64,000 bases of DNA from Pukyongiella litopenaei (GCF_003008555.2 NZ_CP027665.1:3286001-3350000); one strand, 5' to 3'. Numbered from the stretch's first letter, positions 19,974 through 28,740 are shown. Program-made: numbers and translations. The notes: generated by a model not told the origin, from the sequence alone.

Positions 19974-19997
19974 CGGGCCGCGGCGATGCGCGGCCCG
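19974..19997 (-). terminator. hairpin downstream of mmsA
   Basis: A 9-bp perfect stem (CGGGCCGCG at 19974-19982 and CGCGGCCCG at 19989-19997, six-base loop) lies 23 bases beyond the mmsA stop. In the mmsA direction it is followed by TTGTCC, a poor U-tract, so it is a plausible but weak intrinsic terminator. Confidence 0.45.
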
Positions 19998-20019
19998 GTC
20001 CGGAGTTTTCTTGGGGGGC

Positions 20020-21519
20020 TTATTCCATCACGGGGATCGAGAATTCGCCGCCTTCCTTGATGCCCGACGGCCAGCGCGCGGTCACGGTCTTGGTGCGGGT
20101 GTAGAACTTGAACGCATCGGGCCCGTGCTGGTTCAGGTCGCCGAAGGCCGATTTCTTCCAGCCGCCGAACGTGTGATAGGCCAGCGGCACCGGGATCGGC
20201 ACGTTGACGCCGACCATGCCGATGTTGATCCGGTTGGCGAAATCGCGCGCCGCGTCACCGTCGCGGGTAAAGATCGCGGTGCCGTTGCCATATTCGTGGT
20301 CCATCGCCAGGCCCAGGGCTTCTTCATAGCTCTGCGCCCGGACGGTGGTCAGGACCGGGCCGAAGATCTCGGTCTTGTAGATGTCCATGTCGCGGGTCAC
20401 GTTGTCGAACAGGTGCGGGCCGACAAAGAACCCGTCTTCATAGCCCTGCAACTGGAACCCGCGCCCGTCGACGACCAGTTTCGCGCCCTGGTCCACGCCC
20501 GACTGGACCAGCCGTTCGATATTGGCCTTGGCGGCGGCGGTCACGACCGGGCCGTAATCCACGTCATTGCCCGCGGTGTAGGGGCCGACCTTCAGCTTTT
20601 CGATGCGCGGCACCAGCTTTTCGATCAGCCGGTCGGCGGTCTCGTCGCCCACCGGAACCGCGACCGAGATCGCCATGCAGCGTTCGCCGGCCGCGCCGTA
20701 GCCGGCGCCGACCAGCGCGTCGGCAGCCTGGTCCATGTCGGCATCCGGCATCACGATCATGTGGTTCTTGGCGCCGCCGAAACACTGCACCCGCTTGCCG
20801 TTGGCGCAGCCGGTCGCGTAGATGTATTCGGCGATCGGGGTCGATCCGACAAAGCCGACCGACTGGATCACCGGATGGTGCAGGATCGCGTCCACCGCCT
20901 GCTTGTCGCCGTTCACCACCTGCAGGATGCCCTTGGGCAGCCCGGCCTCTTCCATCAGTTCCGCCAGCATCAGCGGCACCGACGGGTCACGTTCGGACGG
21001 TTTCAGGATAAAGGCGTTGCCGCAGGCGATTGCCGGGGCGAACATCCACATCGGGATCATGGCGGGAAAGTTGAACGGGGTGATGCCCGCCGTCACGCCC
21101 AGGGCCTGGCGCATCGAATACATGTCGATGCCGGGACCGGCGCTGTCGGTGAATTCGCCCTTCAGCATCTGCGGCGCGCCGATGCAGTATTCGACCACCT
21201 CGAGCCCGCGCTGCACGTCGCCGGCCGCATCGGGCAGGGTCTTGCCGTGTTCGCGGCTCAGCGCCTCGGCCAGCTTGTCCATGTCGCGGTTGAGCAGGGC
21301 CACGAATTTCATCAGCACGCGGGCGCGGCGCTGCGGGTTGGTGGCGGCCCAGGCCGGCTGCGCGGCGGCGGCAAATTCGACCGCGCGGTTCAGCTCTTCC
21401 TCGGAGGCCAGCGGCGTCTGCGCCTGCACCTCGCCGGTGGCGGGGTTGTAGACATCCGCGAACCGTCCGGATGTGCCTTTGACATGTTCGCCGTTGATGT
21501 AGTGGGTCAGTTCCTGCAT
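20020..21519 (-). CDS. mmsA: methylmalonate-semialdehyde dehydrogenase (CoA-acylating)
   Basis: Converts methylmalonate semialdehyde (from MmsB) or malonate semialdehyde to propionyl-CoA or acetyl-CoA with NAD and CoA, closing valine degradation. The ATG at 21519 follows a GAGGAGG site and gives 499 residues, the family length; the open frame upstream runs antisense through the LysR gene and is discarded. Aldehyde-dehydrogenase landmarks: Asn150 in TPFNFP, LKPSE (172-176), GSTPIAEYIY, and catalytic Cys281 in GERCMA. The GGAKNH segment (248-253), where other ALDHs carry the general-base Glu, is diagnostic for MMSDH. Confidence 0.97.
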   Translation of the reverse strand: MQELTHYINGEHVKGTSGRFADVYNPATGEVQAQTPLASEEELNRAVEFAAAAQPAWAATNPQRRARVLMKFVALLNRDMDKLAEALSREHGKTLPDAAGDVQRGLEVVEYCIGAPQMLKGEFTDSAGPGIDMYSMRQALGVTAGITPFNFPAMIPMWMFAPAIACGNAFILKPSERDPSVPLMLAELMEEAGLPKGILQVVNGDKQAVDAILHHPVIQSVGFVGSTPIAEYIYATGCANGKRVQCFGGAKNHMIVMPDADMDQAADALVGAGYGAAGERCMAISVAVPVGDETADRLIEKLVPRIEKLKVGPYTAGNDVDYGPVVTAAAKANIERLVQSGVDQGAKLVVDGRGFQLQGYEDGFFVGPHLFDNVTRDMDIYKTEIFGPVLTTVRAQSYEEALGLAMDHEYGNGTAIFTRDGDAARDFANRINIGMVGVNVPIPVPLAYHTFGGWKKSAFGDLNQHGPDAFKFYTRTKTVTARWPSGIKEGGEFSIPVME

Positions 21520-21618
21520 CGCCGTCCTCCTCTGGAATCGCGTGCGTTCGTTTCGTGAATGCGCTGGCAACATAGGCTTGCGGAAATGCCCTGAACAGAG
21601 GCAAGATCCCAAACAGGT

Positions 21619-21634
21619 TTTGCAGGATTGCAAA
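21619..21634. promoter_or_regulatory. palindrome in the mmsA-lysR divergent promoter region
   Basis: TTTGCA-GGAT-TGCAAA, a perfect 6+4+6 inverted repeat, ends 11 bases before the LysR start in the 126-base divergent gap with mmsA. It has the partly dyadic form of LysR-regulator sites and could mediate autoregulation and control of mmsA. No confident -35/-10 is seen. Confidence 0.45.
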
Positions 21635-21645
21635 GGCAGGTGCCG

Positions 21646-22542
21646 ATGACACCCCAATGGGACGATCTGCGCGTCTTCCTCGCCGTGGCGCGCGAAGGCA
21701 GCCTGTCCGGCGCGGGCCGGGTGCTCAAGCTCGACCCGGCGACGGTCGGGCGGCGGGTCGCGCGGCTGGAGGCGGCGGTCAGCGCGCCGCTGTTCGTGAA
21801 ATCGCCGCAGGGCTACCTGCTGTCGGCGGCGGGCGAACGGTTGCTGGAACATGGCGAGGCGGCCGAGCAGGCGGTGCGGTCGGCGACAGAGGCGCTGGCG
21901 GGTTCGTCCGGGAGCCTGTCGGGGCAGATCCGCGTCGGCGCGCCGGATGGCTGCGCCAATTACCTGCTGCCCCGCGTCTGCGCCGGGATCGCCGATGACA
22001 ACCCCGAGCTCGACATCCAGATCGTGGCGCTGCCGCGGGTCGTCAACCTGTCGCGGCGCGAGGCCGATATCGGCATCGCGGTCAGCCCGCCCGCCGCCGG
22101 GCCGCTGCTGGTTCAGAAGATCACCGATTACCGGCTGAGCCTGGTGGCGTCGCGCCGCTATCTGCGCCGGACCGCCCCGATCCGCTGCCTCGGGGACCTG
22201 CGCGGCCGCCGCGTGATCGGCTATATCCCGGACATGATCTATGACGCCGAACTGGATTACCTGCGCGATCTGGGTATCGAGCGGGTGGCGCTGGCCTCGA
22301 ACTCGGTTCCGGTGCAACTGCGCCTCGCGGCGCAGGGTGACGGGCTGTGCGTGGCCCATGATTTCGCGCTGCCTGCCCACGGATCGCTGCGCCGGGTGCT
22401 GCCGGACCTGATCGCGCTGCGGCGCAGTTTCTACCTGCTGCGCCACCAGGGCGACCGGCGCAGCGTCCGGCTCAGCCGGTTCGCCGAGGCGCTGGCGGCC
22501 GGGTTGCGCGACGAGGTGGCGCGACTCGAAAGCCTGACTTGA
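21646..22542 (+). CDS. LysR-family transcriptional regulator
   Basis: Protein of 298 residues with an N-terminal winged helix-turn-helix (about 5-64: WDDLRVFLAVAREGSLSGAG, VGRRVARLEAAVSAPLF) and a C-terminal co-inducer-binding domain. The ATG at 21646 with GGCAGG upstream is preferred to one six codons earlier. It is divergent from mmsA, the classical layout for a LysR regulator and its target, so control of valine or propionate-branch catabolism is plausible but unproven. Confidence 0.9.
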   Translation: MTPQWDDLRVFLAVAREGSLSGAGRVLKLDPATVGRRVARLEAAVSAPLFVKSPQGYLLSAAGERLLEHGEAAEQAVRSATEALAGSSGSLSGQIRVGAPDGCANYLLPRVCAGIADDNPELDIQIVALPRVVNLSRREADIGIAVSPPAAGPLLVQKITDYRLSLVASRRYLRRTAPIRCLGDLRGRRVIGYIPDMIYDAELDYLRDLGIERVALASNSVPVQLRLAAQGDGLCVAHDFALPAHGSLRRVLPDLIALRRSFYLLRHQGDRRSVRLSRFAEALAAGLRDEVARLESLT

Positions 22543-22602
22543 CTCGATGGCCCATTGCGGCAACGCTTTGCCTGCAAGGCCATATTTCGCGGAGGTGTCC
22601 TG

Positions 22603-23040
22603 ATGCTCGTGCAGCAGATTCTCAAGTCCAAGCCGCAACAGGGTGTGCTGACGGTGTCACCCGATGCCTCGGTGGCCGAAGCCGCCGCGATACTCGCGGA
22701 CAGGCGCATCGGTTCGGTGGTGGTGTCCGAGGATGGCGGCAAATCCGCCACCGGCATCCTGTCGGAACGTGACATCGTGCGGGAACTTGCGAAATCCGGC
22801 GGCGACTGCCTGCAGAAATCCGTGGGCGACTACATGACCCGCAACCTGGTGACCTGCAACAGCCAGGCCAGCGTGCAGGAAGTGCTGACCCAGATGACCG
22901 AAGGCCGGTTCCGCCACATGCCGGTGGTCGACAATGGTGACATGATCGGCCTCGTGACGATCGGCGATCTGGTCAAGGCGCAGCTGTCCGAGGTCGCGAT
23001 GGAGAAAGAGGCGCTGGAAGGCATGATCATGGGGCATTGA
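22603..23040 (+). CDS. tandem CBS-domain protein
   Basis: Small cytosolic protein of 145 residues made of two CBS domains (about 5-62 and 72-130), which usually bind adenosyl nucleotides. The ATG at 22603 follows GGAGG with seven bases between; a 16-codon upstream extension lacks support. Characteristic blocks are RIGSVVVSEDG, GILSERDIVREL, RFRHMPVVDNGDMIGLVTIGDLVKAQL. Such free-standing CBS pairs are common in alphaproteobacteria with no fixed role. It precedes coaD by 61 bases on the same strand. Confidence 0.9.
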   Translation: MLVQQILKSKPQQGVLTVSPDASVAEAAAILADRRIGSVVVSEDGGKSATGILSERDIVRELAKSGGDCLQKSVGDYMTRNLVTCNSQASVQEVLTQMTEGRFRHMPVVDNGDMIGLVTIGDLVKAQLSEVAMEKEALEGMIMGH

Positions 23041-23101
23041 CGCCCCGCCCGCTACGGTTCATGCATCCGCGCAAATCAATGCGACAGGGCAGGAGGCCGC
23101 C

Positions 23102-23608
23102 ATGCGCATAGGGCTGTATCCCGGCACGTTCGATCCGATCACGCTGGGCCATATCGATATCATCCGCCGCGCGACCCTCATGGTCGACCGCCTGGTGATC
23201 GGGGTTGCGATCAACCGCGACAAGGGGCCGTTGTTCACGCTCGAGGAACGCGTCGAGATGATCGAGGCCGAATGTGCCTCGCTGTCGAAGCTGACCGAAA
23301 CTGAGATCATCGCGCATCCGTTCGAGAACCTGCTGATCAACTGCGCCCATGACGTGGGCGCGCAGGTGATCGTGCGCGGCCTGCGCGCCGTGGCCGATTT
23401 CGAATACGAATTCCAGATGGTGGGCATGAACCGGGCGCTGGATGATTCCGTCGAGACCGTGTTCCTGATGGCCGATGCGCGCCGGCAGGCGATTGCGTCG
23501 AAACTGGTCAAGGAAATCTGCCGGCTGGGCGGCGACGTGTCGAAATTCGTCACCCCCCAGGTCCGCAACGCGCTGCTGGAACGGTTGGGACAGTCCGAGC
23601 CTGCCTGA
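23102..23608 (+). CDS. coaD: phosphopantetheine adenylyltransferase
   Basis: Fourth step of coenzyme A synthesis: transfers AMP from ATP to 4'-phosphopantetheine. The 168-residue nucleotidyltransferase has the TxGH motif (TLGH, 14-17) in YPGTFDPITLGHID, the basic RRAT and KGPLFTLEERVEM segments, the substrate region IVRGLRAVADFEYEFQM, and the C-terminal IASKLVKEICRLGG. A GGAGG ribosome site precedes the ATG. Length is normal. Confidence 0.97.
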   Translation: MRIGLYPGTFDPITLGHIDIIRRATLMVDRLVIGVAINRDKGPLFTLEERVEMIEAECASLSKLTETEIIAHPFENLLINCAHDVGAQVIVRGLRAVADFEYEFQMVGMNRALDDSVETVFLMADARRQAIASKLVKEICRLGGDVSKFVTPQVRNALLERLGQSEPA

Positions 23609-23648
23609 GCGGGCTTTCCTCCTCCGGTTCGGGACCGGTGCTTTCCCG

Positions 23649-24440
23649 TCAGTATGTTGGTGACGGCCCTGGCGGCAGGGGCAGGGCCAGATAGGCGCTC
23701 GCCGGCAGACGAACCACGCCGTGCAGGTGCAGCGCATCGCGGTCCGCCCGGTCGAGATCGGCAATCGCCCCGGCCAGCGCGTCGAACAGCGGTTCGGGAT
23801 CGGTCCCGGCCGCGGTGATATAGGGCAGGGCGGGGGTCGCGGCGGTCTGCGCCAGCACCCGCAGCGCGGCGATGCCGGGCGCCCGCGTGTCGCGCAGGAT
23901 CTCCCATGTGACCGCATCGAGCGCGGCGAGATCGGCCCGCCCCTCCGCCACCGCCCTTGCCGATGCGGCATGGCCACCGGTTCGGCACAGTTGGCGCGGC
24001 ATCGGGATGCCCCGGTCGGAGAAATGGGCCGCAGGCGCGGCCCAGCCGGATTGCGACAGGCCCTCGTTATAGGCAAAGACCGCATCGGCAAAGGCGGGCA
24101 GGTCGTCGCGGGGATCATCGGTGCGGGCCACGATGACCGATCGGTAGTGGCCGGGCGGGCAACCGGGCAGGCGGTGATCCGGCGCCCCGACCAGCGTGAC
24201 CCGCGCATGCAACCGGGCGCGATAGGGCAGCCCGCAGGTCTGCGCCAGCAGCAGGCGGGGCGATTGCCACGCCTCCCAGGCGTCAGTGTCCCGGTCGAGT
24301 GCCGGCGGATATGTATCCGGCCCCGTCTCCAGCCGCGCCCGGATGTTCCGCCACAGCCGGTCATGGGCATCGTGCAGCCCGGGCAGGTCATACATGCCCA
24401 GCCTGGCCAGCCGGCCGGGCGACCCTGCCGTGTCAGCCAC
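23649..24440 (-). CDS. PhnD-like phosphate/phosphonate-type binding-protein homologue without signal peptide
   Basis: Protein of about 263 residues resembling phosphate/phosphite/phosphonate ABC-transporter substrate-binding proteins (PhnD family): GMYDLPGLHDAHDRLWRNIR near the start, then GHYRSVIVAR, AVFAYNEGLSQSGW and DLAALDAVTWEILR. No signal peptide is visible, and no ABC permease or ATPase gene is near, so it is either cytosolic or an orphan. The start is uncertain: a GTG at 24440 overlaps the upstream TerB stop by eight bases and yields a full PhnD N-terminus; an ATG at 24395 would trim 15 residues. It is the third gene of a TerB-TerB-PhnD-like series. Confidence 0.7.
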   Translation of the reverse strand: MADTAGSPGRLARLGMYDLPGLHDAHDRLWRNIRARLETGPDTYPPALDRDTDAWEAWQSPRLLLAQTCGLPYRARLHARVTLVGAPDHRLPGCPPGHYRSVIVARTDDPRDDLPAFADAVFAYNEGLSQSGWAAPAAHFSDRGIPMPRQLCRTGGHAASARAVAEGRADLAALDAVTWEILRDTRAPGIAALRVLAQTAATPALPYITAAGTDPEPLFDALAGAIADLDRADRDALHLHGVVRLPASAYLALPLPPGPSPTY

Positions 24441-24870
24441 GGGCCGCCTTTTGCCGCGCCAGTGCGCTGTCGCGGTCGTTGACGCCCAGCAGGCTGGCCA
24501 CCAGCCGCAGCAGCGCATCCTCTTCCTGCGCGCGTTCGCCGTCCGCCAGCGCCACCGACCACAGCGATTCGACCACCGACCGGCGGTCCTCATACGCCAC
24601 CGCGTCCTTGATGGCGCGGGTGAAGCGCACGGTGTCGGGGGCCTCGGTCTCGAGCTGTTCGGCCCGGCCCCGCAGCTCGGCGGCGCCGGTGGCGGACAGC
24701 CCGTAGCGGTCGCCGATCACCTGGTCGATGCGGGCAATTTCGGTCGCGTCATACTGCCCGTCCGACCGCGCCACCCGCACCAGCAACGCCGCCAGCGCCA
24801 GTTGCGCGTCGTTCTCGTCCAGCCGCTCGGGTTCCGGTTGCACCAGCCGTTTCAGGAATTCTGCGAACAT
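24433..24870 (-). CDS. TerB-family protein (second of a tandem pair)
   Basis: Helical TerB-domain protein of 145 residues. The acidic repeats typical of the family are seen as LALAALLVRVARSDGQYDATEIARID (about 27-52) and SLWSVALADGERAQEEDALL (about 103-122). TerB domains are linked to tellurite resistance and to metal-dependent membrane complexes, though the isolated alphaproteobacterial forms have no known job. It is paralogous to the gene four bases upstream, sharing the MFxxFLKRL/MLKKLFQAF start and both acidic motifs. Its stop is overlapped by the PhnD-like GTG. Confidence 0.85.
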   Translation of the reverse strand: MFAEFLKRLVQPEPERLDENDAQLALAALLVRVARSDGQYDATEIARIDQVIGDRYGLSATGAAELRGRAEQLETEAPDTVRFTRAIKDAVAYEDRRSVVESLWSVALADGERAQEEDALLRLVASLLGVNDRDSALARQKAARG

Positions 24871-24874
24871 ATGC

Positions 24875-25366
24875 CTACTGCGCCTCGTGCCCGGTGGGGC
24901 CGCCGCTGTTCCGGCCGGCGCGTTCGGCGATGCGGGTTTCGACCCGGTCGCGGGATCCGTCGCTGTCGATCTTGCTCAACCCCATGGTCTTGCGCGCGTC
25001 TTCGAGAATGTCGATCTCGGCCTCGTTGATCTCGCCGTCGGCCAGGACGATCTCCCACAGCGCGTCGAGCGCGGCCAGCCGTTCCTCCATCCCGGTGGTT
25101 TCGCGGATCAGCTTGGCGAAAGTGTCCGATTCCGGCGCGGCGGCGTGCAGCTTTTCGCAGGTGGCGCGCACCTTTGCCGCCTCGATGGCGTTGTGCTGGT
25201 AGAGGCGGGCCAGGATGCGGTCGATCAGGCCGATCTCCTCGACCTTGTAGTTGCGGTCCGATTGCGCGACCCGCACGAGAAGCGCACCCAGCGCCAGTTC
25301 CGCGTCGGGATCGGGCAGGGACACAGGTTCAGGCGGCCGGAAGGCCTGGAACAGCTTTTTCAACAT
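24875..25366 (-). CDS. TerB-family protein (first of a tandem pair)
   Basis: TerB-domain protein of 163 residues, paralogue of the following gene: LALGALLVRVAQSDRNYKVEEIGLID and ALWEIVLADGEINEAEIDIL align with the equivalent acidic segments there. A polar C-terminal tail of about 25 residues (KIDSDGSRDRVETRIAERAG...) is unique to this copy. It leads a three-gene overlapping operon (TerB, TerB, PhnD-like) on the minus strand. No other tellurite-resistance gene is nearby, so a tellurite role should not be assumed. Confidence 0.85.
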   Translation of the reverse strand: MLKKLFQAFRPPEPVSLPDPDAELALGALLVRVAQSDRNYKVEEIGLIDRILARLYQHNAIEAAKVRATCEKLHAAAPESDTFAKLIRETTGMEERLAALDALWEIVLADGEINEAEIDILEDARKTMGLSKIDSDGSRDRVETRIAERAGRNSGGPTGHEAQ

Positions 25367-25442
25367 GGGGCAGAGCGTAACCTCACGCAGAAGTTACGCC
25401 AAGAGCGCGAACGCCCCTGGCGGCAAAAACCTGCGGGCCCGG

Positions 25443-26825
25443 TCACGCGGACCGCGCCAGCGCATCCAGCACCCGTGCCCAGGAACGCATGCCCTTGTGA
25501 AAGCTGGTCACGTCGTATTTCTCGTTCGGCGAATGGATCGCGTCGTCTTCGTTGGCAAAGCCGATCAGCATGGTATCGAGCCCGAGGATTTCCTTGAAAT
25601 ACCCGGCGATGGGGATCGAACCGCCCATGCCGACCAGCACCGCCTCGCGATTCCATTCATCCGACAGCGCCTGCCGGGCCTGTTCAAACTCCGGCCGGTC
25701 CGTATTCATCACCGCCGCGGGCGACCCGTCGAGGCTGCCGTCCCAGCGTACCTCGGCATCGGGCGACAGCCGGGCCTCGACATGGGCGCGGATCTTGTCG
25801 CGCAGCCGGTCGGGATCCATGTCACCGACCAGCCGGCAGGTGAACTTGCAATGGGCCTGGGACGGAATGACGGTCTTGGTCCCGGCCCCCTGGTAGCCGC
25901 CCCAGAGCCCGTTCACCTCGAGCGTTGGGCGCGCCCATTGCTGTTCCAGCGCGGTATAGCCCTGTTCGCCGTGGGGTTGCGTGAAGCCGACGCTTTCGAG
26001 ATAGAGCTTTTCGTCGAAACCGCAGCTTTCCCATTGCCGTTTCAGGTCGTCGGGCACCTCGTGCACGCCGTCATAGAAACCGTCCACCGCGACCCGGCCG
26101 GTCTCGTCGTGGAACGAGGCGATGATGCGGGCGATTTCCCTGAGCGGGTTCAGCGCCGGCCCGCCGTAATGGCCCGAATGCAGGTCGATCCGGGGGCCGA
26201 CGATGGTGAATTCGTCCTTCAGCATCCCGCGCAGCTGCGAGGCGATCGAGGGCACGCCGGGGGCCACCATCGAGGTGTCGCAGATCAGCGCGAGATCGGC
26301 CTTCAGCTCGTCGGCATTGTCGCGCATGAAGGGAACCAGCGACGGCGAGCCGCTTTCCTCCTCGCCTTCGAGGAAAAACGTCAGCTTGCAGGGCAGGGTG
26401 CCATGCACCGCCTTCCATGCCCGGCACGCTTCGACAAAGGTCATCAGCTGGCCCTTGTCGTCGGACGCGCCACGGGCGCGGATCACGCGGCCATTGGGGG
26501 TGTCCTCGATGCGCGGCTTGAAGGGCGGCGTGTCCCACAGGTTCAGCGGATCGACCGGCTGCACGTCGTAATGGCCGTAGAACAGCAGGTGCGGCCCATC
26601 GCCGTCGACATGCCCCACCACCATCGGCCGTCCCGGCGTGTCGCGCCGCGCGGCGGATACCCCGAGCGATTTCAGGTCCTCGACCAGCCATTCGGCGGCG
26701 CGGTCGCAATCGGCGGCATAGCTGGGGTCGGTCGAGATCGACGGGATGCGCAGCAGGTCCATCAGGCGGTCCATCGCTGCGTCCAGATCTTCGTCTATAC
26801 GGTCGAGCACGTCATCAAGCGACAT
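25443..26825 (-). CDS. M20-family metallopeptidase (dipeptidase)
   Basis: Zinc aminoacyl-peptidase of the M20 family, 460 residues, close to cytosolic non-specific dipeptidases. The ATG at 26825 follows GGAGCC; an 80-codon upstream extension runs through non-coding sequence and is rejected. Metal and catalytic residues are visible: His85 and Asp87 in FYGHYDVQP, bridging Asp in GASDDKGQ (119-126), and the glutamates of EGEEESGS (153-160). A dimerisation domain lies in the middle and a final HSPNEKY supplies the last histidine. It starts 76 bases beyond the TerB gene and is probably independent. Confidence 0.93.
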   Translation of the reverse strand: MSLDDVLDRIDEDLDAAMDRLMDLLRIPSISTDPSYAADCDRAAEWLVEDLKSLGVSAARRDTPGRPMVVGHVDGDGPHLLFYGHYDVQPVDPLNLWDTPPFKPRIEDTPNGRVIRARGASDDKGQLMTFVEACRAWKAVHGTLPCKLTFFLEGEEESGSPSLVPFMRDNADELKADLALICDTSMVAPGVPSIASQLRGMLKDEFTIVGPRIDLHSGHYGGPALNPLREIARIIASFHDETGRVAVDGFYDGVHEVPDDLKRQWESCGFDEKLYLESVGFTQPHGEQGYTALEQQWARPTLEVNGLWGGYQGAGTKTVIPSQAHCKFTCRLVGDMDPDRLRDKIRAHVEARLSPDAEVRWDGSLDGSPAAVMNTDRPEFEQARQALSDEWNREAVLVGMGGSIPIAGYFKEILGLDTMLIGFANEDDAIHSPNEKYDVTSFHKGMRSWARVLDALARSA

Positions 26826-27253
26826 GGGAGGCTCCTTCGGGATGATCGGGGGTCCGGCAGTTTCGCGGCACGGTAGCAGCGTATGTGCCGGTGTCCACCC
26901 CGAAGGCGGCCCGGACCGAACCGTCAGAGCCCGCCCGTTCAAGGCCACAAGGCCCGCTGCGGCAAATTCGCCCAAGACCGGCCACGGCCCGGTCGGAACC
27001 TTGCCGAAAGTCGAGATGCCGGGTCCGAGGGCCGTTGGGGGAGCCAGGTGCGGCGGGCCGGGCAATGCTCACCACCTCAGGAAGCCCGCATAACATGTTG
27101 TGATGCGGGGCAATCCGGTTCGGCACCACCCGCGCGATTCCTGGTTCCTGCACATGACATTGCGTGGCAGGATCTGGCGGTCCCGATCCGCGTTCTGCCC
27201 GCGCCTCAGGGCTGCCGGTGACGCGATTAGGGGAAATGTTGTGTCGGGAAAGC

Positions 27254-27267
27254 TTGATTTTAATCAA
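27254..27267. promoter_or_regulatory. FNR/FnrL box upstream of hemA
   Basis: TTGAT-TTTA-ATCAA, a perfect match to the FNR-family consensus TTGAT-N4-ATCAA. Its centre is 129 bases before the GTG start and about 72 bases before the start site predicted from the downstream promoter, compatible with class-I activation. Oxygen control of hemA by FnrL is known in Rhodobacter. Confidence 0.8.
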
Positions 27268-27297
27268 GGATCGGTTCCGCCGGTGTCCGGTAATCAG

Positions 27298-27326
27298 TTG
27301 ATCATCGCGGTCGCGACATGTAACGA
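27298..27326 (+). promoter_or_regulatory. candidate hemA promoter
   Basis: TTGATC (27298-27303), a 17-base spacer, then TAACGA (27321-27326): a reasonable sigma-70 pair. Transcription would begin near 27333, leaving a leader of about 57 bases. Confidence 0.45.
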
Positions 27327-27389
27327 CCTATCAGCACGGCCCCGCGGGATACACTGCCCGGCACAGGCCCCAACGATATGGAGGAGCCG

Positions 27390-28613
27390 GTGGACTACAC
27401 CGCCAAGCTAGATACCGCCATCGCCCGTCTGCACGAGGAAGGCCGCTACCGGACCTTCATCGACATCGAACGCCGCAACGGGCATTTCCCCCATGCGATC
27501 TGGACCCGCCCCGATGGCGAGGAACAGCCGATCACCGTCTGGTGCGGCAACGATTACCTGGGGATGGGGCAGAACCCGGTCGTGCTGGAGGCCATGCACG
27601 AGGCGGTCGATGCCGCCGGTGCCGGTTCGGGGGGCACCCGCAACATCTCGGGCACCACGGTCTATCACAAGCGGCTGGAGGCCGAACTGGCCGACCTGCA
27701 CGGCAAGGAAGCGGCGCTGCTGTTCACCTCGGCCTATATCGCCAATGACGCCACGCTTTCGACCCTGCCCAAGCTGTTTCCGGGGCTGATCATCTATTCG
27801 GACGCGCTGAACCATGCCTCGATGATCGAGGGCGTGCGCCGCAATGGCGGCGCCAAGCGCGTCTTCCGTCACAACGATGTCGACCACCTTCGCGAACTGC
27901 TCGAGGCCGATGATCCGGCCGCGCCCAAGCTGATCGCCTTTGAATCCGTCTATTCGATGGACGGCGATTTCGGCCCGATCGAGGCGATCTGCGACCTCGC
28001 CGACGAATTCGGCGCGCTGACCTATATCGACGAGGTCCACGCGGTCGGCATGTATGGCGCGCGCGGGGCGGGCATCTGCGAACGCGACCGGCTGATGCAT
28101 CGGCTGGACATCATCAACGGCACGCTTGCCAAGGCGTTCGGCGTGATGGGCGGCTACATCGCCGCGAGCGCGAAAATGTGCGATGCCATAAGGTCTTATG
28201 CGCCGGGGTTCATCTTTACCACCTCGCTGCCGCCGGCCATCGCGGCCGGGGCCGCCGCATCGGTCGCCTATCTCAAGCGGGCGCCGGAGCTGCGGGAACA
28301 GCACCAGTTGCAGGCCCGGATCCTCAAGACCCGGTTCAAGGCGCTGGGATTGCCGCTGATCGACCACGGATCGCATATCGTGCCGGTGATCGTCGGCAAC
28401 CCGGTGCATACCAAGTTGCTGTCGGACATGCTGCTGGCCGATTTCGGGATCTACGTCCAGCCGATCAACTTCCCGACCGTGCCGCGCGGCACCGAACGGC
28501 TGCGGTTCACCCCGTCGCCGGTCCACGGCCCCAAGGAGACGGATCGCCTCGTTCACGCGATGGATGAGCTGTGGTCGCATTGTGCGCTGAATCGCGCCGA
28601 ACTCGCCGGGTGA
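27390..28613 (+). CDS. hemA: 5-aminolevulinate synthase
   Basis: PLP enzyme condensing glycine and succinyl-CoA to 5-aminolevulinate, the first step of tetrapyrrole synthesis by the C4 route typical of alphaproteobacteria. The GTG at 27390 is chosen: GGAGGAG lies just upstream and the product then starts [10 protein letters not shown] and is 407 residues, the length and start of Rhodobacter HemA; the ATG at 27378 sits inside the ribosome site. Active-site features: [37 protein letters not shown], and the PLP lysine Lys248 in GTLAKAFG. The FNR box upstream indicates oxygen-responsive expression. Confidence 0.97.
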   Translation: MDYTAKLDTAIARLHEEGRYRTFIDIERRNGHFPHAIWTRPDGEEQPITVWCGNDYLGMGQNPVVLEAMHEAVDAAGAGSGGTRNISGTTVYHKRLEAELADLHGKEAALLFTSAYIANDATLSTLPKLFPGLIIYSDALNHASMIEGVRRNGGAKRVFRHNDVDHLRELLEADDPAAPKLIAFESVYSMDGDFGPIEAICDLADEFGALTYIDEVHAVGMYGARGAGICERDRLMHRLDIINGTLAKAFGVMGGYIAASAKMCDAIRSYAPGFIFTTSLPPAIAAGAAASVAYLKRAPELREQHQLQARILKTRFKALGLPLIDHGSHIVPVIVGNPVHTKLLSDMLLADFGIYVQPINFPTVPRGTERLRFTPSPVHGPKETDRLVHAMDELWSHCALNRAELAG

Positions 28614-28740
28614 CGCCTGCGGGCAGTGGGCAAGTTTCCCGTCCTGTGTTAAGGTTTTGTCAACGATAAGCGCTCACGAATCGTGGTGATGGTTGTGAGA
28701 CGCGGCGAGGACATGCGGCAGGCAGGACGGAACGGCGGCA

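Larger units (their letters stand above)
26826..27389. other. 564-base intergenic region before hemA
   Basis: Divergent gap between the dipeptidase and hemA. Reading frames here have no family resemblance and I regard them as chance. The right third carries the hemA control region: an FNR box (27254-27267) and a promoter candidate (27298-27326). A 7-bp inverted repeat CCCGCAT/ATGCGGG (27085-27091, 27103-27109) encloses AACATGTT and could be a further operator. Nothing else stands out. Confidence 0.5.

Noticed and set aside
21520-22638. N-terminal extension of the mmsA frame
   Set aside because: It is antisense to the LysR gene and upstream of the strong ribosome site and family-consistent ATG at 21519.
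23609-23648. CCGGT/ACCGG mini-hairpin between coaD and the PhnD-like gene
   Set aside because: Five-base stem with no T-run; too weak to call a terminator.
24433-25366. Tellurite-resistance operon
   Set aside because: Only TerB-domain proteins are present; terC, terD, terZ and other partners are missing, so resistance is not claimed.
26815-27267. 150-codon minus-strand frame in the hemA upstream gap
   Set aside because: No family resemblance, no ribosome site, and it covers the FNR box; treated as chance.
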